Source of the DNA: JAAEPI01 sp964352625
Lineage (GTDB): Bacteria; Bacteroidota; Bacteroidia; Cytophagales; Cyclobacteriaceae
Assembly: GCA_964352625.1 (NCBI GenBank)
Contig: CAYGSD010000009.1
Span: 1-64,000, forward strand
Length of the DNA: 64,000 nt
Reading direction: 5' to 3'
The notes under the pieces were generated by a model. That model searched no databases, was not told where the DNA came from, and was given only the letters and a program-made list of their open reading frames with translations. Positions 43,255 to 51,353 of this stretch are shown here, piece after piece (positions within the stretch are counted from its first letter, which is position 1; each line of letters begins with the position of its first letter). Position numbers and translations under genes: made by a program.

Positions 43255-44673
43255 TTATTTGCGCCTGGACAATTTTCGACGCACTCCAATTTCAAGCATT
43301 AATTTTCGGGCCTCTTCATGATCGTTTTGAATGCGGCCATCAAGTATAGCTTCTTTGATTTCTGACTTGATGTCACCAATGATTTTAGAAGGTGGGATAT
43401 CAAAGGTTTCAAGAATTTCTTCACCAGAAATAGGCGGCTGAAAATTACGGACATGATCGTGCGCTTCCACCTCTTTCATTTTTTCCTGCACCTTCACAAA
43501 ATTGTCCATGAATCGTTTCACCTTGTCAGGATTCTTAGAGGTGATGTCTGCATTGCAGAGGGTCATCAAATCCTCAATGTCATCACCAGCATCAAACAGC
43601 AACCTCCTTATGGCAGAATCGGTGACATGGTCCTTAACCAATGCAATCGGCCGGAGATGAAGCCTAACCAATTTCTGAACATATTTCATTTTTTCATTCA
43701 GCGGTAGTTTAAGCCGTTTGAAAATCTTAGGTACCCATCTCGCTCCCATGTCCTCATGACCATGAAATGTCCACCCCGCCTTCTCGTGGTATCGCTGAGT
43801 GGCTGGCTTGGCTATATCATGAAGAATAGCCGCCCACCTCAACCATAAATCATCTGTGTGCTTCGAAATATTATCAAGCACTTCTAGCGTGTGATAAAAG
43901 TTATCCTTGTGGGTGTGCTTTCCCACTTTCTGAACCCCATGAAGTTTGTGCATTTCAGGGAAGATTAGTTCAAGAATGCCTGAAACAAAGAGAAGCTTGA
44001 ACCCATAAGACGGTTTAGGTGAAAGAATTATTTTGTTCAATTCATCCGTAATTCGTTCTTGCGAAACAATTTTCAAACGATCCTTTTGCTCTACTAGTGC
44101 ATCAAAGGTGTCAGGCTCTATATCAAAGCCCAACTGGCTTGAAAAGCGGATGGCACGCATGATCCTCAGAGGATCATCAGAGAAGGTAATCTTTGGATCA
44201 AGGGGTGTTCGTATTAGCAATTTGGCCAAATCCCTCTCACCATCAAATGGATCAAGTAATGCACCCTCATTTTCCTTATTTAAGGAAATAGCCAAAGCAT
44301 TGATGGTGAAGTCTCTCCGGTTTTGGTCATCCTCAAGCGTCCCCTTAGAAACTTCAGGATTTCTCGACTCTTCTCTATAGGATTCCTTCCTAGCCCCGAC
44401 AAACTCCAACTCATAGCCCCTCCAATGAATGGCCGCCGTACCATACGTCTTGAACATGCTGAATTTTGCCTCCTTACCCAAACCAGCAGCTACACCTTTG
44501 GCCAGCTCGATCGCATTTCCAACACATACAAAATCTATGTCTTTTGATGGTCGTCCAAGAAATTGGTCTCTCACAAATCCGCCAATCACATACGTCTCGA
44601 TTCCCTGCCTCTGCGCAGCATCTTTGATTATAGAAATTGGTTCAGAAGAAATTAGTTGGGAGAAGTCCACCAT
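43255..44673 (-). CDS. cca: CCA-adding tRNA nucleotidyltransferase
   Basis: Builds or repairs the 3' CCA end of tRNA. The 472-residue protein has the polymerase beta-type head (YVIGGFVRDQFLGRPSKDIDFVCVGNA, with DxD metal ligands), RRDFTINALAIS and DPLRIMRAIRFSSQLGF of class II enzymes, then an HD domain (HDIAKPATQRYHEKAGWTFHGHEDMGARW) that may add phosphohydrolase activity. HD-fused enzymes are common in Bacteroidota. The alternative is a poly(A) polymerase, which cannot be excluded by sequence alone. Confidence 0.93.
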   Translation of the reverse strand: MVDFSQLISSEPISIIKDAAQRQGIETYVIGGFVRDQFLGRPSKDIDFVCVGNAIELAKGVAAGLGKEAKFSMFKTYGTAAIHWRGYELEFVGARKESYREESRNPEVSKGTLEDDQNRRDFTINALAISLNKENEGALLDPFDGERDLAKLLIRTPLDPKITFSDDPLRIMRAIRFSSQLGFDIEPDTFDALVEQKDRLKIVSQERITDELNKIILSPKPSYGFKLLFVSGILELIFPEMHKLHGVQKVGKHTHKDNFYHTLEVLDNISKHTDDLWLRWAAILHDIAKPATQRYHEKAGWTFHGHEDMGARWVPKIFKRLKLPLNEKMKYVQKLVRLHLRPIALVKDHVTDSAIRRLLFDAGDDIEDLMTLCNADITSKNPDKVKRFMDNFVKVQEKMKEVEAHDHVRNFQPPISGEEILETFDIPPSKIIGDIKSEIKEAILDGRIQNDHEEARKLMLEIGVRRKLSRRK

Positions 44674-44741
44674 TGGATCGCAAAATTATAGGCTTGTTCT
44701 TCTCCCTGCTATTAAGTCGCACTTTTTATCAAAATCAAAAT

Positions 44742-44749
44742 TACTTTTG
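44742..44749 (+). promoter_or_regulatory. -7 promoter element directly before ligA
   Basis: TACTTTTG is an exact TAnnTTTG match ending only five bases before the ligA ATG at 44755. If used, transcription would begin at or next to the start codon, giving a leaderless message. No clear -33 TTTG at 19-base spacing. Confidence 0.35.
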
Positions 44750-44754
44750 TCCAT

Positions 44755-46788
44755 ATGGGTGATGCCAAAGCGAGAATCGATCAGCTAACCGATCTACTCA
44801 ACCACTACAATTTTCAGTATTATCAAAACAGCCAGTCTGAAGTCTCTGATTTTGAATTCGATCAGTTACTGAAAGAACTCGAACACCTTGAAACCAGTCA
44901 CCCTCAATTCAAAAGGCCCGACTCCCCCTCTCAACGCGTCGGCGGCACTATCACGAAAGATTTTGAGACGGTCTATCATACGTACCGAATGCTCTCACTA
45001 TCCAATACTTATTCGGAGGAGGAGCTGACGGAATTTGACAACCGTGTAAAAAAAATTCTGGAGAATGAGCCATTCGAATATTTCTGTGAATTGAAGTTTG
45101 ATGGGGTGGCATTGAGTATGGCCTATCAGGATGGCGTTTTGGTCAGAGGGGTCACTAGAGGCGATGGAGAAAAAGGCGATGACATTACAAATAATGTAAA
45201 AACCATTCGGTCAATCCCACTAAAAATTCAACACGACCTGACATTCAGTGAGTTCGAAGTGAGAGGCGAGGCTTTCATGCCTAAGGAGGTTTTTGTAGAG
45301 GTAAATAAAGAAAGAGAAAAGGCAGGTGAAGCGCTGCTAGCCAACCCAAGGAACACGACATCCGGCACATTGAAAATGCAGGATTCAACGATAGTGGCAA
45401 ATAGAAAATTGAATTGCTACTTATACAGTTTACATGGCAAGGGCCTTCCTGTTTCCACCCACGAAGAATCCATTCAATTAATGGAGAAATTAGGATTCAA
45501 TGTCTCACCTACATACCAGAAATGCTCTGACCTCCAGGAAGTTTTTGCCTACATCAAAAAGTGGGAGACGAAAAGACACGATCTCCCCGTAGAGACTGAT
45601 GGTATCGTAATCAAAGTGAATAGCCTGGATCAGCAGGACAGGCTCGGTTTTACCGCCAAGTCCCCCAGGTGGGCAATAGCCTATAAGTATCAATCAGAAT
45701 CAGCCGCAACTAAGCTACTAAAAATTACTCCTCAGGTGGGCCGAACGGGTGCTATCACGCCAGTTGCAGAACTGGAACCTGTATTGCTAGCCGGAACTAC
45801 CGTGAAGCGAGCGTCCCTTCACAATTCCAATGAAATTGAAAGGCTGGACATTCGAGTAAATGACACAGTATTCGTCGAAAAAGGTGGTGAAATTATTCCA
45901 AAAATTACCGGAGTAGATTTCTCTCAAAGGCCGTCGGACTCCATCCCTTTCGAGTACTACAAAGACTGTCCTGAATGTGGAACGCCCTTGACGAGAAATG
46001 AAAATGAGGCGGTTCACTATTGTCCTAATTTCAATGGCTGCCCTCCGCAGATTTCGGGTCGTATCGAACATTTTATTAGCCGCAATGCCTTGAACATCGA
46101 AACCTTGGGGCCCCAAACCATCAAGGGTCTAATAAGAAAAGGACTGATCACTTCCCCTGCAGACCTGTATGACCTCACTTTTGAGCAACTGAATGGGCTG
46201 AATTTGGAAGACTCAGATGGGAAGACCAAAGGCAGATCCATTCAGGAAAAAACTGCCAATAATATTCTCCAATCCATTGAAGCTTCTAAGTCTATCCCGT
46301 TTGAAGACGTACTCTTTGGCCTTGGTATTCGATATGTAGGCCGCACGGTCGCCGAAAAATTGGTTGATCATTTCGGAACAATAGAAGCTCTCAAGAACGC
46401 CTCCTTTGATAAATTAATCGAAGTAGATGAAATTGGAGATCGAATTGCCCAATCAGTGGTCGAATATTTCAGGCTGGAGGCCAACCTTTCCATGGTAAAT
46501 CGGTTACAAGTTTCGGGGCTCTCATTCTCCAAAGTGAACAAAATAGAGCATGCTGGAGACAAGCTCGCAGGACTAACTTTTGTTGTTTCGGGCACCTTCA
46601 CCGCCTTTGATAGAGATGAGCTTAAAGACATCATAAAGGCCAATGGAGGAAAGGTAGGATCGAGTGTTTCGGGTAATACGGATTACCTTGTTGCGGGAGA
46701 AAACATGGGACCTTCAAAGAAGGCCAAAGCGGACAGTTTGGGAGTGAAAATAGTAAGTGAGTCAGATTTTAATCAGTTGCTGAATTAA
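44755..46788 (+). CDS. ligA: NAD-dependent DNA ligase
   Basis: Seals nicks in duplex DNA using NAD+; essential in replication. The 677-residue length is normal. The Ia domain is at the N-terminus; the adenylated lysine is Lys114 in CELKFDGVALSM. The OB domain, a Cys4 zinc finger (CPECGTPLTRNENEAVHYCPNFNGC), helix-hairpin-helix repeats and a C-terminal BRCT domain (GDKLAGLTFVVSGTFTAFDRDELKDIIKANGGKVGSSVSGNTDYLVAG) follow. All parts are intact. Confidence 0.98.
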   Translation: MGDAKARIDQLTDLLNHYNFQYYQNSQSEVSDFEFDQLLKELEHLETSHPQFKRPDSPSQRVGGTITKDFETVYHTYRMLSLSNTYSEEELTEFDNRVKKILENEPFEYFCELKFDGVALSMAYQDGVLVRGVTRGDGEKGDDITNNVKTIRSIPLKIQHDLTFSEFEVRGEAFMPKEVFVEVNKEREKAGEALLANPRNTTSGTLKMQDSTIVANRKLNCYLYSLHGKGLPVSTHEESIQLMEKLGFNVSPTYQKCSDLQEVFAYIKKWETKRHDLPVETDGIVIKVNSLDQQDRLGFTAKSPRWAIAYKYQSESAATKLLKITPQVGRTGAITPVAELEPVLLAGTTVKRASLHNSNEIERLDIRVNDTVFVEKGGEIIPKITGVDFSQRPSDSIPFEYYKDCPECGTPLTRNENEAVHYCPNFNGCPPQISGRIEHFISRNALNIETLGPQTIKGLIRKGLITSPADLYDLTFEQLNGLNLEDSDGKTKGRSIQEKTANNILQSIEASKSIPFEDVLFGLGIRYVGRTVAEKLVDHFGTIEALKNASFDKLIEVDEIGDRIAQSVVEYFRLEANLSMVNRLQVSGLSFSKVNKIEHAGDKLAGLTFVVSGTFTAFDRDELKDIIKANGGKVGSSVSGNTDYLVAGENMGPSKKAKADSLGVKIVSESDFNQLLN

Positions 46789-46791
46789 CGA

Positions 46792-47283
46792 ATGTTTAAA
46801 AAAGCTATTCTAAATCGCTTGAGTCGAAAAAAGGCGGGGGCATCCGATCCCATCAGCTTCGATCGTTCCAATTCTGTGGGTATTCTGAGCATTTATGAAG
46901 ATGGTTATGATCTTGAAGAATTACTGCTCGAACTTGAGGAAAAGGGTAAGAGCCCGAGAGTCGTTTCATTGATTCTAAAGCCACAAAAAGACAAAACCTA
47001 CCCAAAAAATTGCTTTAGAGAAAAAGACATAAGCCTTACTGGAAACATCCATTCCGACGAACTGCTTTACTTCACCAAGCAGAAATATGATTTTTTACTC
47101 TGCATTGATAGCACGGGTAATAATTTCATTAAATATTTGCTCTCCAAAACCCAAGCCCGCCATAGAATCGGCTTCCATCACCCTAATCACGAAGGGCTGT
47201 TGGATATGATGATCAAACCTGGCAAAGACAGCTCCCCAATTGGTGAATTATTGAAGTACTTAAAAATGATAAGGCATGATTGA
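46792..47283 (+). CDS. DUF6913-like protein
   Basis: A 163-residue cytosolic protein, highly basic at the N-terminus (FKKAILNRLSRKKAG), with ISFDRSNSVGILSIYEDGYDLEELLLELEEKGK, FREKDISLTGNIHSDELLYFTKQKYDFLLCIDSTGNNFIKYLLSKTQARHRIGFHHPNHEGLLDMMI. It matches the Bacteroidota DUF6913 family, which as I recall commonly sits directly upstream of dapA. Starts three bases after the ligA stop and overlaps dapA by eight bases. Function unknown. Confidence 0.82.
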   Translation: MFKKAILNRLSRKKAGASDPISFDRSNSVGILSIYEDGYDLEELLLELEEKGKSPRVVSLILKPQKDKTYPKNCFREKDISLTGNIHSDELLYFTKQKYDFLLCIDSTGNNFIKYLLSKTQARHRIGFHHPNHEGLLDMMIKPGKDSSPIGELLKYLKMIRHD

Positions 47284-48145
47284 GAAGTTTAAGGGTACGG
47301 GAGTCGCGCTGGCCACTCCGATGCATGCAGATGGAAAGGTCGACTATGAAGGGCTTTCTCGGCTAATAGATCATGTCACAACTGGTGGTGTTGATTATAT
47401 AGTGGTGCTCGGTACTACCGGTGAAGCTCCAGCCATTTATCCCGAAGAGCGAATCGACATTGTAAATTTTGTAATTGCAGAAAATGCAGGCAAACTACCC
47501 GTAGTGGTTGGCTACAGTGGGAACTTTACTGACAACCTGGTGAAAAAAATCAAAGGACTTGAGAATAGTAAAATTGATGGGCTATTGATTTCAAGTCCAC
47601 ATTACAATAAGCCTTCACAACATGGAATAGTCGCTCACTACAAGGCCGTGGCTGACGTGAGTGATCATCCCATCATTCTCTACAATGTGCCTCACAGAAC
47701 GTCTTCGAATATGCAGGCTTCTACCACTCTGGAATTGGCAAATCATCCTATGATAGTGGCTATAAAAGAAGCATCCGGTGATTTAGAGCAATGTCGGGAC
47801 ATAATACAGAATAAACCGAACGACTTTCTTGTATTAAGTGGTGATGACGTAATCACACCTGAATTAATCAGCATGGGCGGAGATGGTGTTATCTCTGTGG
47901 TGGCCAATGCATATCCCAAGTCAATGTCTAATATGGTAAGAGAGGCTTTGGCTGGCAAGTTTGAAAAGTCAGGTCATGATGAACTAATGGAGGCGATACG
48001 TCTTTCGGGGGTAGAAGGAAATCCAACTTCTGTGAAGGGGGCGTTGAAGTCTCTGGGCCTATGCGAGGATCACCTTAGACTACCGATGACCTCTCCTAGT
48101 CAGGAACTTGTTAAGAAATTCCAAGCACTTTCTATCCGGTCTTAA
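47276..48145 (+). CDS. dapA: 4-hydroxy-tetrahydrodipicolinate synthase
   Basis: Condenses pyruvate with aspartate semialdehyde in lysine and diaminopimelate synthesis. The 289-residue TIM-barrel enzyme has Schiff-base Lys164 (VAIKEASGDL), Tyr136 (ILYNVPHRT) and LGTTGEAPA (Thr47-Thr48) in place. It overlaps the DUF6913 gene and is probably in one operon with ligA. It is followed by a hairpin whose T run serves the opposite strand. Confidence 0.97.
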   Translation: MIEKFKGTGVALATPMHADGKVDYEGLSRLIDHVTTGGVDYIVVLGTTGEAPAIYPEERIDIVNFVIAENAGKLPVVVGYSGNFTDNLVKKIKGLENSKIDGLLISSPHYNKPSQHGIVAHYKAVADVSDHPIILYNVPHRTSSNMQASTTLELANHPMIVAIKEASGDLEQCRDIIQNKPNDFLVLSGDDVITPELISMGGDGVISVVANAYPKSMSNMVREALAGKFEKSGHDELMEAIRLSGVEGNPTSVKGALKSLGLCEDHLRLPMTSPSQELVKKFQALSIRS

Positions 48146-48163
48146 TCTCAGAAGATCAGGCAT

Positions 48164-48190
48164 AAAAAAAAGGAACACATTGTGTTCCTT
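48164..48190 (-). terminator. Intrinsic terminator of the histone-like gene
   Basis: AAGGAACACA (48170-48179) and TGTGTTCCTT (48181-48190) are perfectly complementary around one central base. On the minus strand the stem runs into a T run (A run 48164-48171). It may also slow transcription from dapA on the plus strand, where only a weak T stretch follows. Confidence 0.85.
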
Positions 48191-48215
48191 CTTAATATTC
48201 TCATATCAGGTAAGA

Positions 48216-48392
48216 TTAACCTGCGTTCTTCATGTTTTGCACTTCGATTCGAATTTCTTGAGCAAGATTCTTCATTTCTTGCATTCCTTTTCTTACTCGC
48301 GTACCAGCTGCTTGATTCTTCTTGTCATAGAATTTATCAAAATCATCTTCCATTGACATTACCAAGTCTTTTAATTGCTCAAATCTTTTCAT
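48216..48392 (-). CDS. Histone-H1-like small basic protein
   Basis: A 58-residue protein translated by hand: MKRFEQLKDLVMSMED..., with DKFYDKKNQAAGTRVRKGMQ in the middle and an alpha-helical NLAQEIRIEVQNMKNAG end. This FY-x-K-x-N-x-AAGTRxRKxMQ-x-x-K pattern is the Bacteroidota 'histone H1' family (Hc1-like), abundant small proteins thought to bind nucleic acid. It is below a 60-residue cutoff and would be easily missed. It lies between dapA and the oxoamine synthase gene, with its own terminator. Confidence 0.9.
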   Translation of the reverse strand: MKRFEQLKDLVMSMEDDFDKFYDKKNQAAGTRVRKGMQEMKNLAQEIRIEVQNMKNAG

Positions 48393-48458
48393 ATGATTAG
48401 TTCTTTTAAGGTTACAGTTTGATTTTGCTTGGGCAATTTATAACAATTTGCCAATTCA

Positions 48459-48477
48459 AGTGCATAAAAAATGCACT
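48459..48477 (-). terminator. Hairpin after the oxoamine synthase gene
   Basis: AGTGCAT (48459-48465) and ATGCACT (48471-48477) form a seven-base stem with a five-base loop just past the stop codon at 48482. No T run follows on the minus strand, so termination is uncertain. Confidence 0.4.
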
Positions 48478-48481
48478 AAAA

Positions 48482-49744
48482 CTACGCTGTAGTTAAAGTC
48501 GCCCCTTTTTCTCCTTCTCTTGCATAGATGCCCTGATCCAATTTTTCCTTTACTTTATCAAAGGCATCAAGCGTAATCTCCACATCCTCAAGGGTATGCA
48601 CTGCCGTAGGAATGATTCTGATCATCAAAACGCCCTTAGGTACCACAGGGTACGTCACGATGGAACAGAAGATGCCAAAATTCATTCTAAGGTCTTTTAC
48701 AAGGTTTGTAGCCTCATAAACACCTCCCTCGCCATTTAAGAACACCGGAGTAACAGGCGAATTTGTAGTTCCGATATTATAGCCACGCTCGCGCAATCCG
48801 TTTTGCATTGCATTCACCACCTTCCATAAGTTATCCTTTAGCTCTGGCTTGCTTCTCAGCAACTCAAGTCTTTTCAGGTTTCCAATTACCAATGGCATTG
48901 GAAGTGTCTTGGCAAAGATTTGTGATCGCAGGTTGTATTTCAATACGTCTATGATTTCTGGCTCAGAAGCGATGAACGCTCCAATGCTCGCCATTGACTT
49001 AGCGAACGTGGAGAAATACACATCGATTTTATCCTGTACACCAAAATACTCACCAGCTCCAGCTCCAGTTTCTCCCATTGTTCCAAAACCATGAGCATCA
49101 TCTACTAAGAGGCGGAAATTGTATTTGTCTTTAAGATCCGTGATGCCTTTTAGATTACCAGTGTTTCCTGACATTCCGAACACTCCTTCAGTGATCACTA
49201 AAATTCCTCCACCCGTTTCTTTTGTCCACTTCTCTGCTCTTGAAAGCTGCTTTTCAAGATTCTCAATATCATTGTGAGGAAAGACAAAGCGCTTGCCCAT
49301 GTGCATTCTACAAGCATCCACAATACATGCATGGCATTCTGAATCGTACACGATGACATCATGACGGTCTACCATCGCGTCAATCACAGACATAATTCCT
49401 TGGTAGCCATAGTTCAGAAGCAAACCAGCTTTTTTCTGAACGAACTCAGCAAGCTCATTCTCTAGTTGCTCATGGAAATCAGAATTCCCTGTCATCATTC
49501 TGGCACCCATTGGGTAGGCAAGTCCGTACTCTGCAGCCGCATCAGCATCCGCTTTTCTTACCTCCGGGTGGTTTCCCAACCCGAGGTAGTTGTTCAAGCT
49601 CCATGTTAGAACAGTCTTTCCCTTAAATTTCATACGAGGAGCTATCTCCCCTTCCAACTTCGGAAACATGTAGAAGTTATCATCAATGTGTGAGTGGCTT
49701 CCAAGAGGTCCTCTGTCTGATACAAGCTTTTCAAATAAATCCAT
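48482..49744 (-). CDS. PLP-dependent alpha-oxoamine synthase (serine palmitoyltransferase-like)
   Basis: A 420-residue fold-type I PLP enzyme. NNYLGLGNHPEVRKADADAAAEYG, GARMMTGNSDFHEQLENELAEF, DDAHGFGTMGETGAG and STFAKSMASIGAFI (PLP lysine in FAKS) place it in the oxoamine synthase family with BioF, glycine C-acetyltransferase and serine palmitoyltransferase. No bio or tdh gene is nearby. In Bacteroidota the longer members with this N-terminus usually condense serine or cysteate with acyl-CoA to start sphingolipids or sulfonolipids (capnine); which applies here is inference. Confidence 0.88.
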   Translation of the reverse strand: MDLFEKLVSDRGPLGSHSHIDDNFYMFPKLEGEIAPRMKFKGKTVLTWSLNNYLGLGNHPEVRKADADAAAEYGLAYPMGARMMTGNSDFHEQLENELAEFVQKKAGLLLNYGYQGIMSVIDAMVDRHDVIVYDSECHACIVDACRMHMGKRFVFPHNDIENLEKQLSRAEKWTKETGGGILVITEGVFGMSGNTGNLKGITDLKDKYNFRLLVDDAHGFGTMGETGAGAGEYFGVQDKIDVYFSTFAKSMASIGAFIASEPEIIDVLKYNLRSQIFAKTLPMPLVIGNLKRLELLRSKPELKDNLWKVVNAMQNGLRERGYNIGTTNSPVTPVFLNGEGGVYEATNLVKDLRMNFGIFCSIVTYPVVPKGVLMIRIIPTAVHTLEDVEITLDAFDKVKEKLDQGIYAREGEKGATLTTA

Positions 49745-49838
49745 AAAAATTTTCTGGTTTCGTCTTTCGCAAATGAAGTCGCAAAATTATACATATTTAG
49801 TAACTCTGAGTTCATCTGAAATTACCTTTTCATTCAAA

Positions 49839-51353
49839 ATGACTAGCATTGCTTTTGTGAAAAAAATAACCAAAATACTCGTAGCAAATCGGGGTGAGAT
49901 CGCCATCAGAGTGATGAGAACCGCCTCCGATATGGGGATCAAAACAGTGGCTGTATACAGCGATGCTGACAAAACAGCTTCACATACCTTATTCGCAGAT
50001 GAGGCCGTGCACATAGGTCCTTCACCAGCATCAGAGTCTTACCTGGTCATTGATAAAATCATCAATGCTGCGAAATTGACAGGAGCTGATGCCATCCATC
50101 CGGGCTATGGATTTCTTTCAGAGAATGCTGCTTTTGCGGAGAAAGTAGAGAAAGAAGGTATCATTTTCATCGGCCCCTCCTCTCATGCCATTCGGGTAAT
50201 GGGAGACAAAATCACCTCCAAGCAAACGGTAAAATCTCACAATGTCCCCTTAGTACCTGGTATGGACGAACCTGTTTCTGATGTCCAATCGGCCAAGAAA
50301 GTAGCTCAGGAAATTGGCTACCCGGTGATGGTAAAGGCAAGTGCCGGTGGCGGTGGGAAAGGGATGCGAATAGTCAGTGATCCTAAGGATTTCGAGGAGC
50401 AAATGGAGCGTGCACAGAGCGAGGCTCGAAACGCCTTTGGTAATGATGCCGTGTTTATCGAGAAGTTCATTAGCTCGCCAAAGCACATTGAAGTGCAAGT
50501 GCTTGGAGATACTCATGGAAACATCATCCATCTTTTTGAGCGCGAATGCAGCATCCAGCGAAGACACCAAAAAGTCATCGAAGAAGCGCCCTCAGCATTG
50601 ATGACACCAGAAAAGAGGAAGGAAATAGGAGAAGCTGCTGTGAATGTGGCTCGATCGTGCAGCTACCATGGGGCGGGTACGGTGGAGTTCATTGCTGATG
50701 ACCAATTCAATTTTTATTTCTTAGAAATGAATACCCGTCTTCAGGTGGAGCACCCGGTGACGGAGCAGATATCCGGCGTGGACCTAGTCAAAGAACAAAT
50801 CCTCATCGCTGAAGGAAAAGAGCTCTCGATCAAGCAGGAAGACCTTAAAATTATCGGGCATAGCATCGAGGTACGCGTATATGCCGAAGATCCTGAAAAC
50901 AACTTTCTGCCCGATACCGGGACACTCCTGGAATACTCCATACCTAAGGGCCCGGGCATCAGGGTGGATGATGGATTCAAAAAGGGTCAGGAGATTTCGA
51001 TCTACTACGATCCCATGATCGCCAAGCTGGTGGCCTCTGGGGCCAACAGGGAAGAGGCTATTTCACGTTTGCGCCGCGCCATTGACGAATACGACATTCA
51101 GGGTATCAAAACCACCCTTCCCTTTTGTAATTATGTATTGGGGCATGAAGAGTTTATTTCGGGAAAATTCACCACCAAGTTCGTAGAGCAGTATTTTGAT
51201 CCCGAAGTACTGAAGCAAACCCTGTCTAAAGAAGAAGAAGAAATGGCTGCTTTGGTTGCTGTGATGGCCACTTCTGAGGCTACCACATTACCAAAGAGAA
51301 CGACAAAGGAGGCCACTTCCGCTTGGAGAAATCGATTGAAAGATCATGGCTGA
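49839..51353 (+). CDS. Biotin carboxylase (acetyl/propionyl-CoA carboxylase alpha-type)
   Basis: ATP-grasp enzyme that carboxylates biotin on a carrier protein. About 504 residues. ILVANRGEIAIRVMRTASDMGIKTVAVYSDAD, KASAGGGGKGMRIV, FIEKFISSPKHIEVQVLGD and FYFLEMNTRLQVEHPVTE are all canonical. A C-terminal extension (TLSKEEEEMAALVAVMATSEA...) makes it longer than the roughly 450-residue fatty-acid AccC, suggesting the acyl-CoA carboxylase type. No biotin carrier or carboxyltransferase is adjacent. The start is uncertain: ATG 49839 or GTG 49857. It overlaps the DUF1015 gene by eight bases. Confidence 0.92.
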   Translation: MTSIAFVKKITKILVANRGEIAIRVMRTASDMGIKTVAVYSDADKTASHTLFADEAVHIGPSPASESYLVIDKIINAAKLTGADAIHPGYGFLSENAAFAEKVEKEGIIFIGPSSHAIRVMGDKITSKQTVKSHNVPLVPGMDEPVSDVQSAKKVAQEIGYPVMVKASAGGGGKGMRIVSDPKDFEEQMERAQSEARNAFGNDAVFIEKFISSPKHIEVQVLGDTHGNIIHLFERECSIQRRHQKVIEEAPSALMTPEKRKEIGEAAVNVARSCSYHGAGTVEFIADDQFNFYFLEMNTRLQVEHPVTEQISGVDLVKEQILIAEGKELSIKQEDLKIIGHSIEVRVYAEDPENNFLPDTGTLLEYSIPKGPGIRVDDGFKKGQEISIYYDPMIAKLVASGANREEAISRLRRAIDEYDIQGIKTTLPFCNYVLGHEEFISGKFTTKFVEQYFDPEVLKQTLSKEEEEMAALVAVMATSEATTLPKRTTKEATSAWRNRLKDHG

